From: Alkalibacterium pelagium
GTDB taxonomy: Bacteria; Bacillota; Bacilli; Lactobacillales; Carnobacteriaceae_A
Assembly (NCBI RefSeq): GCF_900109325.1
Contig: NZ_FNZU01000009.1
Span: 53,979 to 117,978 of the forward strand
Direction: 5' to 3'
DNA length: 64,000 nt
Within the stretch, counting starts at the first letter, position 1. Each line of letters begins with the position of its first letter. This document shows, one piece after another, positions 16,969 through 25,661 of this stretch. The translations under genes were made by a program, and so were the position numbers. The notes below the pieces were generated by a model. That model did no database searches and was not told the DNA's origin. It saw only the letters and a list, made by a program, of their open reading frames with translations.

Positions 16969-17745
16969 ATGGTAGAGGGACAAGTTGTATTTATAACAGG
17001 AGCAGCAAGCGGAATCGGTCATTCAATCGGAATGGAGTTTTTAAATGCAGGAGCTAAAGTCGTGTTTACTGATATCAATGAGGAGAAACTGAATGAAGTG
17101 ACTAAAGCTCTTCAGGAAAGCGGAAAAGACTGTATGGGGATTAAAGTCGACGTGACAAGTGAAGAAGACATCAAGTCTGCTATAGAAAAAACTGTAGAAA
17201 AATATGGTCGTCTCGATGTTCTGCTTAACAATGCAGGCCTGCAGCATGTTTCACCGATCGAAGACTTTCCGACTTCTAAATATGAGTTCATGATCAAAGT
17301 GATGCTGACTGCACCTTTCATGGCTATCAAGCATGCCATGCCTATTATGAAAAAACAGGGGTTCGGACGCATTCTGAACATGGCATCAATTAACGGACTG
17401 ATCGGTTTTGCCGGAAAAGCTGCTTATAACAGTGCAAAGCATGGTGTCATTGGGCTGACCAAAGTGGCTGCTCTGGAAGCTGCTGAATATGGCGTAACAG
17501 TCAATGCCATCTGCCCAGGCTATGTAGATACACCACTGGTCAGAGGTCAACTGAATGATCTGGCTTCCACGCGCAATGTTCCACTGGAAAGTGTACTCGA
17601 AGATGTTATTTATCCTTTAGTGCCGCAAAAGCGTCTTCTGGATGTTTCTGAGATCGCACACTATGCTATGTTCATCAGCAGCGAAAAAGCTCAGGGTATT
17701 ACAGGCCAGGCTTTGGTTCTGGACGGCGGATATACCGCACAATAA
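16969..17745 (+). CDS. 3-hydroxybutyrate dehydrogenase (SDR)
   Basis: A 258-residue classical SDR. The cofactor motif GAASGIG is at 11-17 and an acidic Asp at about 35 (FTDIN) after the second strand suggests NAD+ preference. The triad is Ser140, Tyr153 and Lys157 (YNSAK). The sequence style, including LQHVSPIEDFP and the C-terminal LDGGYTAQ, matches bacterial D-3-hydroxybutyrate dehydrogenases. It oxidises 3-hydroxybutyrate to acetoacetate. The gene lies 29 bases after the CoA-transferase and before the permease. Confidence 0.9.
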   Translation: MVEGQVVFITGAASGIGHSIGMEFLNAGAKVVFTDINEEKLNEVTKALQESGKDCMGIKVDVTSEEDIKSAIEKTVEKYGRLDVLLNNAGLQHVSPIEDFPTSKYEFMIKVMLTAPFMAIKHAMPIMKKQGFGRILNMASINGLIGFAGKAAYNSAKHGVIGLTKVAALEAAEYGVTVNAICPGYVDTPLVRGQLNDLASTRNVPLESVLEDVIYPLVPQKRLLDVSEIAHYAMFISSEKAQGITGQALVLDGGYTAQ

Positions 17746-17870
17746 TAAAAATCAGGGTAGCAGTGGGAGCAGATAGGTGAGCTTCCACTGGCCACCTATG
17801 AGAACAATGACTAAAAGGTATGGGAATGCCTATCTGAATCAGCACTTACTTAGAAAGAGGAGTGACAGAA

Positions 17871-19166
17871 GTGGAAGTATTAGGAATAATAGTTGGGTTA
17901 TTTATATTAATGGGGTTAGCGTATCTTGGGTATTCGATTATCTGGGTCGCGCCGCTCGCAGCTGGATTTGTCGCATGGACAGGCGGGCTGGATCTTCTCG
18001 AAGCTTACACAGGAATTTATATGTCCGGACTAGTCGGCTTCCTGCAGACCTGGTTTCCAGTCTTCATGCTGAGTTCCATATTCGGAAAATTAATGGAAGA
18101 TTCCGGAATGGCCAGATCTGTAGCGTTGAAACTGTCCGCATTACTGGGAGAAAAAAGAGCCATTCTGGGTGTGTTTCTATCTGCGGCCGTTCTGACATAC
18201 GGTGGGATCAGTCTGTTCGTAGTGGTATTTGCAGTGTATCCACTTGCCTTGTCACTATTCAGACAAGCGAATCTGCCAAGACGCCTGATACCTGCAACGA
18301 TTGCACTAGGGGCGTTCACATTTACAATGACGGCAATTCCAGGAACACCTCAGATACAGAATCTGATTCCGATGCCATATTTCAATACTACGCCAACAGC
18401 TGCACCGATCATGGGGATTGCAGCAGCGCTGGTCATGGCATTCGGAGGCTATTTCTATCTGATGTGGAGACAGAAACAGCTGATCAGTAAAGGAGAAGTC
18501 TTTGATGAGCCAAAAGATAATACAGTCATTGAAGTAACGGAAGAGCCACCTAACGTCTTTCTGTCACTGATTCCGCTTATTTCTGTACTGGTTACATTGA
18601 ATGTTTTTGAATGGAACATTGTCGTCGCTATTCTGGTGGGAATCATTCTGATTCTTTTGCTTAGTCTGCCTAGAATCAAACGCATTGGTGTATCCGGCTC
18701 AATCAACGATGGGGCTAAAGGGTCTGTGACAGCTATCCTTAATACTAGTGCTGCTGTTGGTTTCGGCACAATCGTCCAGGCTGTTCCTGGATTTGCAGTC
18801 CTGACATCCGGGCTGATGGCTATCCCGGGTAATCCGCTGGTGTCACTGGCCGTCGCAGTCAACCTTCTTGCAGGTGCGACTGGATCAGCTTCAGGTGGGA
18901 TGGGGATTGCTCTTGAAGCATTGGGAGAACAATACTTCCAGTTGTCTCAGACGTCCGGTATAGCACCAGAAGCGTTTCATAGAATTGCATCGATCTCTTC
19001 AGGAGGTCTGGATGTCCTACCTCATAACGGGGCCGTTCTGACACTTCTGACCATTACCACATTGTCACATAAAGAGAGTTACATGGATATAGCTGTCGTC
19101 GGCATTATCATTCCGATTCTGTCAGCTGTTGTCGGTATCGCGCTAGCATCGATCGGCTTAGTATAA
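17871..19166 (+). CDS. GntP-family permease, probable 3-hydroxybutyrate transporter
   Basis: A 431-residue membrane protein with about twelve hydrophobic segments, of the gluconate:H+ symporter (GntP/ArsB-like) family. GNPLVSLAVAVNLLAG and the late ASISSGGLDVLPHNG stretch are typical of the branch found with hydroxybutyrate genes. The GTG at 17871 is preferred over the GTG at 17862, as AAAGAGGAG ends 8 bases before it. The substrate is inferred from the operon. The 116-base gap before it holds small hairpins that may tune its expression. Confidence 0.85.
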   Translation: MEVLGIIVGLFILMGLAYLGYSIIWVAPLAAGFVAWTGGLDLLEAYTGIYMSGLVGFLQTWFPVFMLSSIFGKLMEDSGMARSVALKLSALLGEKRAILGVFLSAAVLTYGGISLFVVVFAVYPLALSLFRQANLPRRLIPATIALGAFTFTMTAIPGTPQIQNLIPMPYFNTTPTAAPIMGIAAALVMAFGGYFYLMWRQKQLISKGEVFDEPKDNTVIEVTEEPPNVFLSLIPLISVLVTLNVFEWNIVVAILVGIILILLLSLPRIKRIGVSGSINDGAKGSVTAILNTSAAVGFGTIVQAVPGFAVLTSGLMAIPGNPLVSLAVAVNLLAGATGSASGGMGIALEALGEQYFQLSQTSGIAPEAFHRIASISSGGLDVLPHNGAVLTLLTITTLSHKESYMDIAVVGIIIPILSAVVGIALASIGLV

Positions 19167-19170
19167 AAAG

Positions 19171-19211
19171 GAAAGCGAAGGCGATACATTTTGTATCTGA
19201 CCTTCGCTTTC
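19171..19211. terminator. Bidirectional terminator between permease and LysR gene
   Basis: GAAAGCGAAGG (19171-19181) pairs with 19201-19211, with an inner GATAC/GTATC stem. T-rich after the plus-strand arm and A-rich before it. Confidence 0.8.
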
Positions 19212-19251
19212 TTAAATTTTATAGATTATGTGACAGATAGATTGTCTGCAG

Positions 19252-20148
19252 TCAATTAAGTTTATAGTAGTCTTTCATGTAATTGAACACATAGTCTTCT
19301 ACGCGTGAATAACGCGTTTTTTTTCGTCTACATAAGGTGACATCCCAGTATATGGGCTCGTCGAACGGCTTGCAGGTCACATCGTCCATAGAATAGTATT
19401 TTGCTACTGGCGATGGGAGAACAGTGATCAGGCTTGAATGTCGAGTCGAGTTCAGCAAAAGATCCCAGGATGCAGATTGAAGAGACAATTTCGGTTTGAT
19501 CTGCAAGTCGGCGAATTTTCTGAGCAGCTGATGGTGAATCATATAAGTTGAATCAAAGATCGCCATGGGCTGATTGTGAAGGTCCTGCCACGTAATGACA
19601 TCTTTGTGAGCTAAGGGATGATCGACACTCATGAATGCTGATAAGGTGTCTCTAGACAAGGTCACTTCTTCTATGCTGTCTGAATCAAGTCCGGTAGGTT
19701 TGAGCAGAACAGCTATAGGCAGGTCCTGAAGAAGCAGATCTTTTTTCAGTTCCATGGCACCGGCCTCTTTAACTTCAAAGCCGATTTTAGGATTTTCAGC
19801 CAGCATGATCGGCAGGATTTCTGGAAAGACGATCGATATGACGACTGGGGGAATTCCGATGCGAATATTGCCTTTAAGCTGAGCGGATTCTTCCTGAAGG
19901 TCTTCTGTCATAGCTTCAAAGCGCTCGATGATTTCTTTTGCATGACTGTACAGGACGTCACCTGCACCTGTCAGATTCTGCAGACGTCCGTGAGAGCGTT
20001 CGAACAACTGAAGATTCTCAGTTTTTTCCATGATCGATATGGTCTGGCTGAGTGCAGGCTGAGAAAGATGAAGGGCTTTGGAAGCTTTTGACATATTAAA
20101 ATCAGCTTCAACAATAGCGACAAAATAATATAACTGCTTGATATCCAT
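19252..20148 (-). CDS. LysR-family transcriptional regulator
   Basis: A 298-residue LTTR: winged helix-turn-helix at about 1-60 (NMSKASKALHLSQPALSQ), linker helix, then a two-lobe substrate-binding domain from about 90. ATG at 20148 is chosen since AAAGG lies 8 bases upstream; the ATG at 20166 would add six residues. It is convergent with the hydroxybutyrate operon, not divergent as most LysR genes are, so control of that operon is likely but not shown. The effector may be a ketone body or related acid. Confidence 0.88.
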   Translation of the reverse strand: MDIKQLYYFVAIVEADFNMSKASKALHLSQPALSQTISIMEKTENLQLFERSHGRLQNLTGAGDVLYSHAKEIIERFEAMTEDLQEESAQLKGNIRIGIPPVVISIVFPEILPIMLAENPKIGFEVKEAGAMELKKDLLLQDLPIAVLLKPTGLDSDSIEEVTLSRDTLSAFMSVDHPLAHKDVITWQDLHNQPMAIFDSTYMIHHQLLRKFADLQIKPKLSLQSASWDLLLNSTRHSSLITVLPSPVAKYYSMDDVTCKPFDEPIYWDVTLCRRKKTRYSRVEDYVFNYMKDYYKLN

Positions 20149-20242
20149 AAGAGGTCCTTTCTCCATTTTTGATGCATGGGCGTATATATGAGCAGTATAC
20201 CAAAGATTTGCTCTACTGATATCACCGTGCCTGGAATAAATG

Positions 20243-20298
20243 GGAAAAAAAACTGAGCTGAATGAAAAGGAGAGGGACTCACCTTTCGTTCAGCTCAG
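20243..20298 (-). terminator. Terminator of pulA
   Basis: CTGAGCTGAA (20253-20262) pairs with 20289-20298, with further inner pairing, and is followed on the minus strand by a run of seven U. Confidence 0.85.
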
Positions 20299-20322
20299 TA
20301 GAGTAACGTATAGTTTAAGTGA

Positions 20323-22308
20323 TCAGCTGACCAGAATCAGAACTTCTCTCGGGTTGATGATCAGTTTATTGCCGGTGATCGTTCCCAGAGGATCTAGTCC
20401 GGCTGTGTGACGGTTGGCAATGATCGTCCATTCTTTAGGCAGCGGGTAGCTGCTTTTCAGTTCGACCCGGTCGGGCTGCTGGTTTGAGTTCACCACAACA
20501 GCCATCATTGACCAGTCACCTTCACCGGTAGTGTTCGGGATCGTATAGGCTAGAAGGTTTTCTCTCAGCTGTGAGAAGAAAACGGCGTCGCCAGTCTGAT
20601 TCGTGTCATCCCGGAGTGGAGCATACGCCTTTCTGATAGCGATCATGCCCTTGTAATAGTTGACAAGGTCGATATGCTCATAGGTGCGCGTCCAGTCAAG
20701 GAGATTGATGTCGATGGATGAACGGAAACTATTGTCATCGCCGTATTTCGTCCGACCCCATTCTTCACCCGCCTGCATGAAGACACCTCCAAGAGAAGTA
20801 TACAGCAGTGCAGCGTTCAGTTTGTTCATCTGAACCAGATCCAGGTTTCGCTCGTAAGAAGACTTCTTAAGAGTAGAAGCCACTAGTTTGTCATAGAGGG
20901 TCAGGTTATCATGAGCAGATGAATACGTCACGACCTGACTCGGATTACGTGCCCACTGCTTTTCATCCGGCAGGCGGAAACGTCCCACATCAGACTGAGT
21001 GTTGGCCAGAATACTGGCAATCAGATCATTCGTCGCATAGGCGCTGTCTTCATGTCCGTTGGCTCCCTGCAGAAACCCACCTTTATCGGCTTCAAAGACA
21101 GGGCCTTTGACCGCATCACGGAATTCATCATTAAATATGGCTATGCCGTCCTCGAAATCACCGATATGGTATTTATCAGCTGGTTTATTGGGCTCATAAA
21201 TGGCTACACTTCCAGCATTCCAGGGTTCTCCGTAGAGAATGACATCGTTGTGACCTTTCTCATTCAAGGTCCGTCTCAGCTTGTTTATGGTATCGACATC
21301 GTGCAGACCCATGAGATCAAACCGAATGCCGTCGATATGGTATTCTTCGACCCAGTATACAATAGAATCAATAATGTACTTGCGCATCATTTTCCGTTCG
21401 CTAGCTGTTTCGTTCCCGCAACCTGATCCGTTGGATAAAGACCCGTCCGATTCCTGACGATAATAGTAGTCAGGTACAGTCAGCTGGAACCAGGAGTTCT
21501 CAAACGTAAACGTATGGTTATACACCACATCCAGGACCACACCGATCCCCTTCTTATGAAGACTGGCGACCATTTTCTTGAATTCCCTGATTCGACTGAG
21601 TGGATCGGCTGGATCAGATGCGTACTTGCCTTCAGGGACCATATAGTTCTTTGGATCATATCCCCAGTTGTATGCAGGAGAAGTTTCGTCATTTTCATAA
21701 TCGAAAGCAGGGAGGAGGTGCACATAATTGATTCCGAGCTCGCTGATATAAGCCAGTCCTGCCGGCTGATCAGGCTGATCGAACACATGGACCTGATCAT
21801 CAGTAAAGGCCAGATATTTTCCTCGATGTTCTTTTTTAAACGTTGCAGACTCGTCACTTGAAAAGTCCTCAATATGGATTTCCCAGATCATGGCATCCGT
21901 GATTCGTGAGACCCGCTCAAACTGGTCCTCTGACCATCCCTTTGGATCCGTTTCGGCTAAATCGATGACAGCAGACCGGTTTCCGTTCAAGCCGACAGCT
22001 CTGCTGTAGAGATCAGCGGCCTCAGTTTCAACACCATCGTGAATAAATGAATACGTATAAAATAATCCCTTCAAGTCCTCATTGACCGTCAGTTCCCAGA
22101 CAGTGTCTTCCAGAGACATCTCCAATTTTCGGGACGATGTGTCTGAGTCAGCTGAGTCGTACAGATTGACCCAGGCCTGTTCAGCAAGAGGGGACCAGAC
22201 CTTGAATGTTGAGGAAGCGGCTGTATAGGTCAGTCCCAGATCATCCTGACTGTAGCGGTTATCTTCAAGATAGGGAATGCGTTTTTCCAAAGGCTGACTG
22301 CTGTTCAT
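20323..22308 (-). CDS. pulA: Type I pullulanase
   Basis: A 661-residue GH13 enzyme with an N-terminal CBM48-like domain (about 20-110). The type I pullulanase signature YNWGYDP is at 213-219. Catalytic residues: nucleophile Asp331 (GIRFDLMG), acid/base Glu361 (YGEPWN), and Asp467 in SSAHDNL. There is no signal peptide, so it should act in the cytosol on alpha-1,6 branches of imported maltodextrins or glycogen. AAAGGATT precedes the ATG. No other starch gene is adjacent, and it has its own terminator. Confidence 0.94.
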   Translation of the reverse strand: MNSSQPLEKRIPYLEDNRYSQDDLGLTYTAASSTFKVWSPLAEQAWVNLYDSADSDTSSRKLEMSLEDTVWELTVNEDLKGLFYTYSFIHDGVETEAADLYSRAVGLNGNRSAVIDLAETDPKGWSEDQFERVSRITDAMIWEIHIEDFSSDESATFKKEHRGKYLAFTDDQVHVFDQPDQPAGLAYISELGINYVHLLPAFDYENDETSPAYNWGYDPKNYMVPEGKYASDPADPLSRIREFKKMVASLHKKGIGVVLDVVYNHTFTFENSWFQLTVPDYYYRQESDGSLSNGSGCGNETASERKMMRKYIIDSIVYWVEEYHIDGIRFDLMGLHDVDTINKLRRTLNEKGHNDVILYGEPWNAGSVAIYEPNKPADKYHIGDFEDGIAIFNDEFRDAVKGPVFEADKGGFLQGANGHEDSAYATNDLIASILANTQSDVGRFRLPDEKQWARNPSQVVTYSSAHDNLTLYDKLVASTLKKSSYERNLDLVQMNKLNAALLYTSLGGVFMQAGEEWGRTKYGDDNSFRSSIDINLLDWTRTYEHIDLVNYYKGMIAIRKAYAPLRDDTNQTGDAVFFSQLRENLLAYTIPNTTGEGDWSMMAVVVNSNQQPDRVELKSSYPLPKEWTIIANRHTAGLDPLGTITGNKLIINPREVLILVS

Positions 22309-22416
22309 AGTAACAATCCTTTCTTTCTACTTATTATAAAGTATACCATGCAAGTCAGTGCTCAATCTAAAAGAATGATAAAAAGGCTGTCCAGCACTTT
22401 CCATCATTCTTTCATT

Positions 22417-23010
22417 CTATATGATGCCGATGAGTTCCAGAAGGGTAGTCCATCCCAGACTGTATAAGGCAATCGATAATGGTTTTCCTAAAAGGATAAT
22501 GACTGACACTTTCAGAATGGACATACTGGATAGACCGGCAAGGTAACAGACCACATTATCAGGAGCAAACGGGACAAAAATGACAGTAGTAAAAAAACGT
22601 TCGAATGTCTTGCCGTTTGTTAGTTTATCTTCGTATTTTTCAATCCTGCTCTTGCTGACCAGTTTTTCCAGAGCCGAGTGACCGTAACGTCTCACAATGA
22701 GGAAAGCCAGAATGGATCCAATACTGATGCCGATATAATTATATAGAACACCAATGACTGGTCCATATAATACGACACCTGCCGTTACGGTAATAGCTGA
22801 AGGAAGAAGGGGAAGGAAAATCTGCAGAATCTGCAGCAGGATAAATATAGCTACAGAAAACCGGCCAAATCCGTGAACGTAGGCTACGAAATCTTCCCGT
22901 GAGTTGAACACGCCACCTTGCCAGGCAAAATAAATAAGTATGATAGACAGGCACAAACCGATGAGGCTCAACACATCGATCCATTCCAGTTTACGATGCA
23001 GCTTCTCCAC
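22417..23010 (-). CDS. TVP38/TMEM64 (VTT, DedA-like) membrane protein
   Basis: A 197-residue protein with about five hydrophobic segments and the SNARE-associated/VTT pattern: a FLPLLPSAITVTAGVVLYGP half and a second half with FTTVIFVPFAPDNVVCYLAG. DedA/VTT proteins are now linked to lipid flipping across the membrane. The start is GTG 23010 after AAGAAGGAAG; no ATG fits. Substrate is unknown. Confidence 0.87.
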   Translation of the reverse strand: MEKLHRKLEWIDVLSLIGLCLSIILIYFAWQGGVFNSREDFVAYVHGFGRFSVAIFILLQILQIFLPLLPSAITVTAGVVLYGPVIGVLYNYIGISIGSILAFLIVRRYGHSALEKLVSKSRIEKYEDKLTNGKTFERFFTTVIFVPFAPDNVVCYLAGLSSMSILKVSVIILLGKPLSIALYSLGWTTLLELIGII

Positions 23011-23095
23011 GCAACTTCCTTCTTTCCAGAGTATACTAGTTCTATTTTATCAGGGAACTAAAAAAAACGCTCATAAGAACGCTTTTGTCAGTCGA

Positions 23096-23749
23096 TCATT
23101 CTATTATATCTACAAAGATTTTAAATGCTGCCTTATGTCCGATGACCGTTTTTTCACCAGCTGGCGTCTCGAGAGTCAACGGGCCGTCATACGGTTCGAT
23201 TTCAGCTAAGGTGTATTCTTTACCTAAGTGAACTTTCTTATATAGCAGATATTCCAGGAAGTCCTCCTGATCATCCACTTCCTGTATTTTGAACCGGTCA
23301 CCGACTCTGCACTCAATAAGCGGAGTAGAATGTATTTCCGGGACTGTACCATCCTGATTCGGAATCACTCCACCGTGAGGATCAAATGTCGGTTCCTCCA
23401 GAAATATATTAAGGCGTTCGATCAGAAGATCTGAAGACACATGCTCCAGAAGGTCGGCATCCGCATGGACCTCATTCCAGTCGTACCCCAATTTTTCTGC
23501 AAGAAAAACTTCCCAGATCCGGTGTTTTCTAATTAGCTGATTAGCAATCAGCAGACCCTTTTCAGTAAGCATGACACCCTGGTAAGGCAGGTGTGTGATA
23601 AGCTCTTCCTTGAGCAGACGTGTATTCATATCTGTCACAGATGCGGCAGATATTGAAAGCATCCGTACCAGGTCCTTGTTGGTCACTACCTTTTCTTTTC
23701 CGCCAAGTTCAAAAATTGCTTTTATAAAATCCTCTTTATTGGGTGTCAT
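23096..23749 (-). CDS. mntR: DtxR/MntR-family metal-dependent repressor
   Basis: A 217-residue regulator: N-terminal winged helix (1-65), a metal-binding and dimerisation domain (65-140, with candidate ligands His and Glu in the HADADLLEHVSSDLLIERL stretch) and a C-terminal FeoA/SH3-like domain (from about 145). The three-domain length fits the SirR/ScaR/EfaR type of Gram-positive manganese regulators, longer than B. subtilis MntR. It is divergent from mntABCD, and a matching operator overlaps the mntA promoter. GAGGGG precedes the ATG. Confidence 0.88.
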   Translation of the reverse strand: MTPNKEDFIKAIFELGGKEKVVTNKDLVRMLSISAASVTDMNTRLLKEELITHLPYQGVMLTEKGLLIANQLIRKHRIWEVFLAEKLGYDWNEVHADADLLEHVSSDLLIERLNIFLEEPTFDPHGGVIPNQDGTVPEIHSTPLIECRVGDRFKIQEVDDQEDFLEYLLYKKVHLGKEYTLAEIEPYDGPLTLETPAGEKTVIGHKAAFKIFVDIIE

Positions 23750-23839
23750 CGTTATACCCCTCTATCTTTTTCATTTCTATAAAAGTGTACCACATTTATC
23801 AGTTTCTAATCAAAGGGGGATTTAATTTTTGGTTCACGG

Positions 23840-23873
23840 TTGACTGAAAATATTTTTTAGGGTAGACTAAAAA
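23840..23873 (+). promoter_or_regulatory. mntA promoter overlapped by a DtxR-family operator
   Basis: TTGACT (23840-23845) and TAGACT (23863-23868) are spaced 17 bases. The inverted repeat TTTTTAG-GGTAGA-CTAAAAA (23854-23873) covers the spacer end and the -10. The shape TTTAGG-N-TA-NN-CTAAA matches known SirR/ScaR/EfaR boxes. Metal-loaded repressor bound here would block RNA polymerase. Confidence 0.75.
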
Positions 23874-23920
23874 TAATTAAAGTAAAATAGCGCTACTTGT
23901 ATAGAAGGAGATAGGTATTA

Positions 23921-24859
23921 ATGAAATGGGTAAAAGGATTAGCATTGATGGCAGGTGTCGTGTCACTGGCAGCTTGCGGAAATGAACAGGCAGATGAGGT
24001 TTCGGAGGATAATCCATTGAATGTTGTGGCGACTACATCTATGATCGCTGATCTTATGGAGACGATCGGTGGAGAAAACGTGTCAGTAGAAGGGCTGATG
24101 GGTCCCGGAGTCGATCCGCATGATTACCAGCCATCCACATCTGATGTAAATGCTATGTCAGAAGCAGACATTGTCGCGTATAATGGATTAATGCTAGAAG
24201 AACGCTTTGTAGAAGTCTTTGAACAATTGGATGAAAGAGGGGTCTTCACGATCGTCATGGCAGATGCCTTGAATGAAGGGGAGCTTCTCGATCCGGAAGA
24301 AGATGAAGAGAATCTGGAGTATGATCCGCACATCTGGTTCAGCGTCTCTCACTGGGAAACAATTACAGCTTATGCAGCAGACCAGCTGAGTGAAAAAGAT
24401 CCGGACAATGAAGACTATTACCAGGAGAATGCTGAGGCATATTTAGTTGAACTGGGTGAATTAAGAACGTATATTGAAGAAAGAATTGAAGAAGTACCGG
24501 AACAGTCCCGCTATCTGGTGACGGCACATGATGCGTTCCAGTATTTTGGAGAAGAGTTTAATTTTGAAGTGGTCGGTCTGCAGGGATTGAATACACAGAC
24601 AGAAGCGGGAACTGGAGATATCAGTCAGCTCGCAGACTTCCTGGTAGACAATGAGATCAATGCGGTATTTGTTGAGAGCTCGGTTTCGCCAAGAAACATC
24701 GAAGCGCTGATCGAAGCAGCCGGAAGCAGAGGGCACGAGGTAGTCAACGCCGGAGAATTGTATTCCGATGCATTAGGCAGTGAAGAAGACGATGCAGAAA
24801 CCTATCTGAAAATGTACCGTGCCAACATCGATACGATCGTTGACGGTCTGGCTGACTAA
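23921..24859 (+). CDS. mntA: Manganese/zinc ABC transporter substrate-binding lipoprotein
   Basis: A 312-residue cluster A-I (PsaA/MntC-type) binding protein. Lipobox SLAAC ends at Cys19. Metal ligands are likely His67 (DPHDY), His137 (DPHIWF), and later Glu/Asp residues in the second lobe (FVESS and the last aspartate region). An acidic EEDEEN loop near 127-132 replaces the His-rich loop of zinc-specific members, which favours manganese. First gene of mntABCD, under the operator described above. Confidence 0.92.
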   Translation: MKWVKGLALMAGVVSLAACGNEQADEVSEDNPLNVVATTSMIADLMETIGGENVSVEGLMGPGVDPHDYQPSTSDVNAMSEADIVAYNGLMLEERFVEVFEQLDERGVFTIVMADALNEGELLDPEEDEENLEYDPHIWFSVSHWETITAYAADQLSEKDPDNEDYYQENAEAYLVELGELRTYIEERIEEVPEQSRYLVTAHDAFQYFGEEFNFEVVGLQGLNTQTEAGTGDISQLADFLVDNEINAVFVESSVSPRNIEALIEAAGSRGHEVVNAGELYSDALGSEEDDAETYLKMYRANIDTIVDGLAD

Positions 24860-24904
24860 GTTCAGCTGAACACAGCAGGTTTTTAACAGAAAGAAGGAAC
24901 AGGT

Positions 24905-25660
24905 GTGGAAGATAAACAGGCAATTTCAATCGAACATTTGACGGTCGCTTATGATGCGAGGCCGGTCTTGTGGAATATTACCACAGGATTTAAAGAAGGC
25001 CGTCTGACGGCGATCATTGGTCCAAATGGGGCAGGAAAGTCGACTCTGATTAAATCAGTATTGAATTTTCTTCAACCTATCACTGGAACAGTGGCCTTTT
25101 CCATACAGGATGAACAGAACGTTCCTTATAAGAAAGTGAAAAACAGCGTAGCCTATGTCCCTCAGAATACATCAGTCGACTGGGATTTCCCGGCTACCGT
25201 TCTGGATGTCGTTCTGATGGGCAGATATGGCCACCTTGGCTGGCTGAAGCGACCAAGAAAGAAAGATAAAGATTTAGCCAAACAGATGCTTTTAAAAGTC
25301 GGACTTCCAACTTTTGCCTCCCGTCAGATCAGTCAGCTGTCTGGCGGTCAGAGGCAGCGTGTGTTTCTGGCGCGTGCGCTGGCACAGGAAGCAGACATCT
25401 ATATTATGGACGAACCGCTCTCGGGCGTTGATATGAAAACTGAACGTATCATCATGAAACTGCTGAAAAAACTGGTTGAACAGGGCAAGACCGTTATTGT
25501 GGTCCATCATGACTTGCAGACGGTAGAAGACTATTTTGATGATGTCGTGTTCATTAATCGGGAAGTCATTGCACAAGGACCGGTTGAAGAGGCGTTTACT
25601 AAAGAAAATATTGATGAAACCTATCATCAGGACCGAAACCTGGGAGAAGGTGAAGACTGA
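24905..25660 (+). CDS. mntB: Manganese ABC transporter ATP-binding protein
   Basis: A 251-residue ATPase: Walker A GPNGAGKST near 37-45, signature LSGGQRQR and Walker B YIMDEPLSG, with the H-loop in VVHHDL. Start is GTG at 24905 after AAGAAGGAAC. The C-terminus ends 1 base before the first permease ATG region (stop at 25658-25660, ATG at 25662). It powers uptake through MntC and MntD. Confidence 0.93.
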   Translation: MEDKQAISIEHLTVAYDARPVLWNITTGFKEGRLTAIIGPNGAGKSTLIKSVLNFLQPITGTVAFSIQDEQNVPYKKVKNSVAYVPQNTSVDWDFPATVLDVVLMGRYGHLGWLKRPRKKDKDLAKQMLLKVGLPTFASRQISQLSGGQRQRVFLARALAQEADIYIMDEPLSGVDMKTERIIMKLLKKLVEQGKTVIVVHHDLQTVEDYFDDVVFINREVIAQGPVEEAFTKENIDETYHQDRNLGEGED

Positions 25661-25661
25661 T

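Noticed and set aside
17777..18490. 237-codon open frame on the plus strand across the permease start
   Set aside because: It overlaps the GntP permease in another frame, has a composition rich in Arg, Ser and Cys, and has no ribosome binding site.
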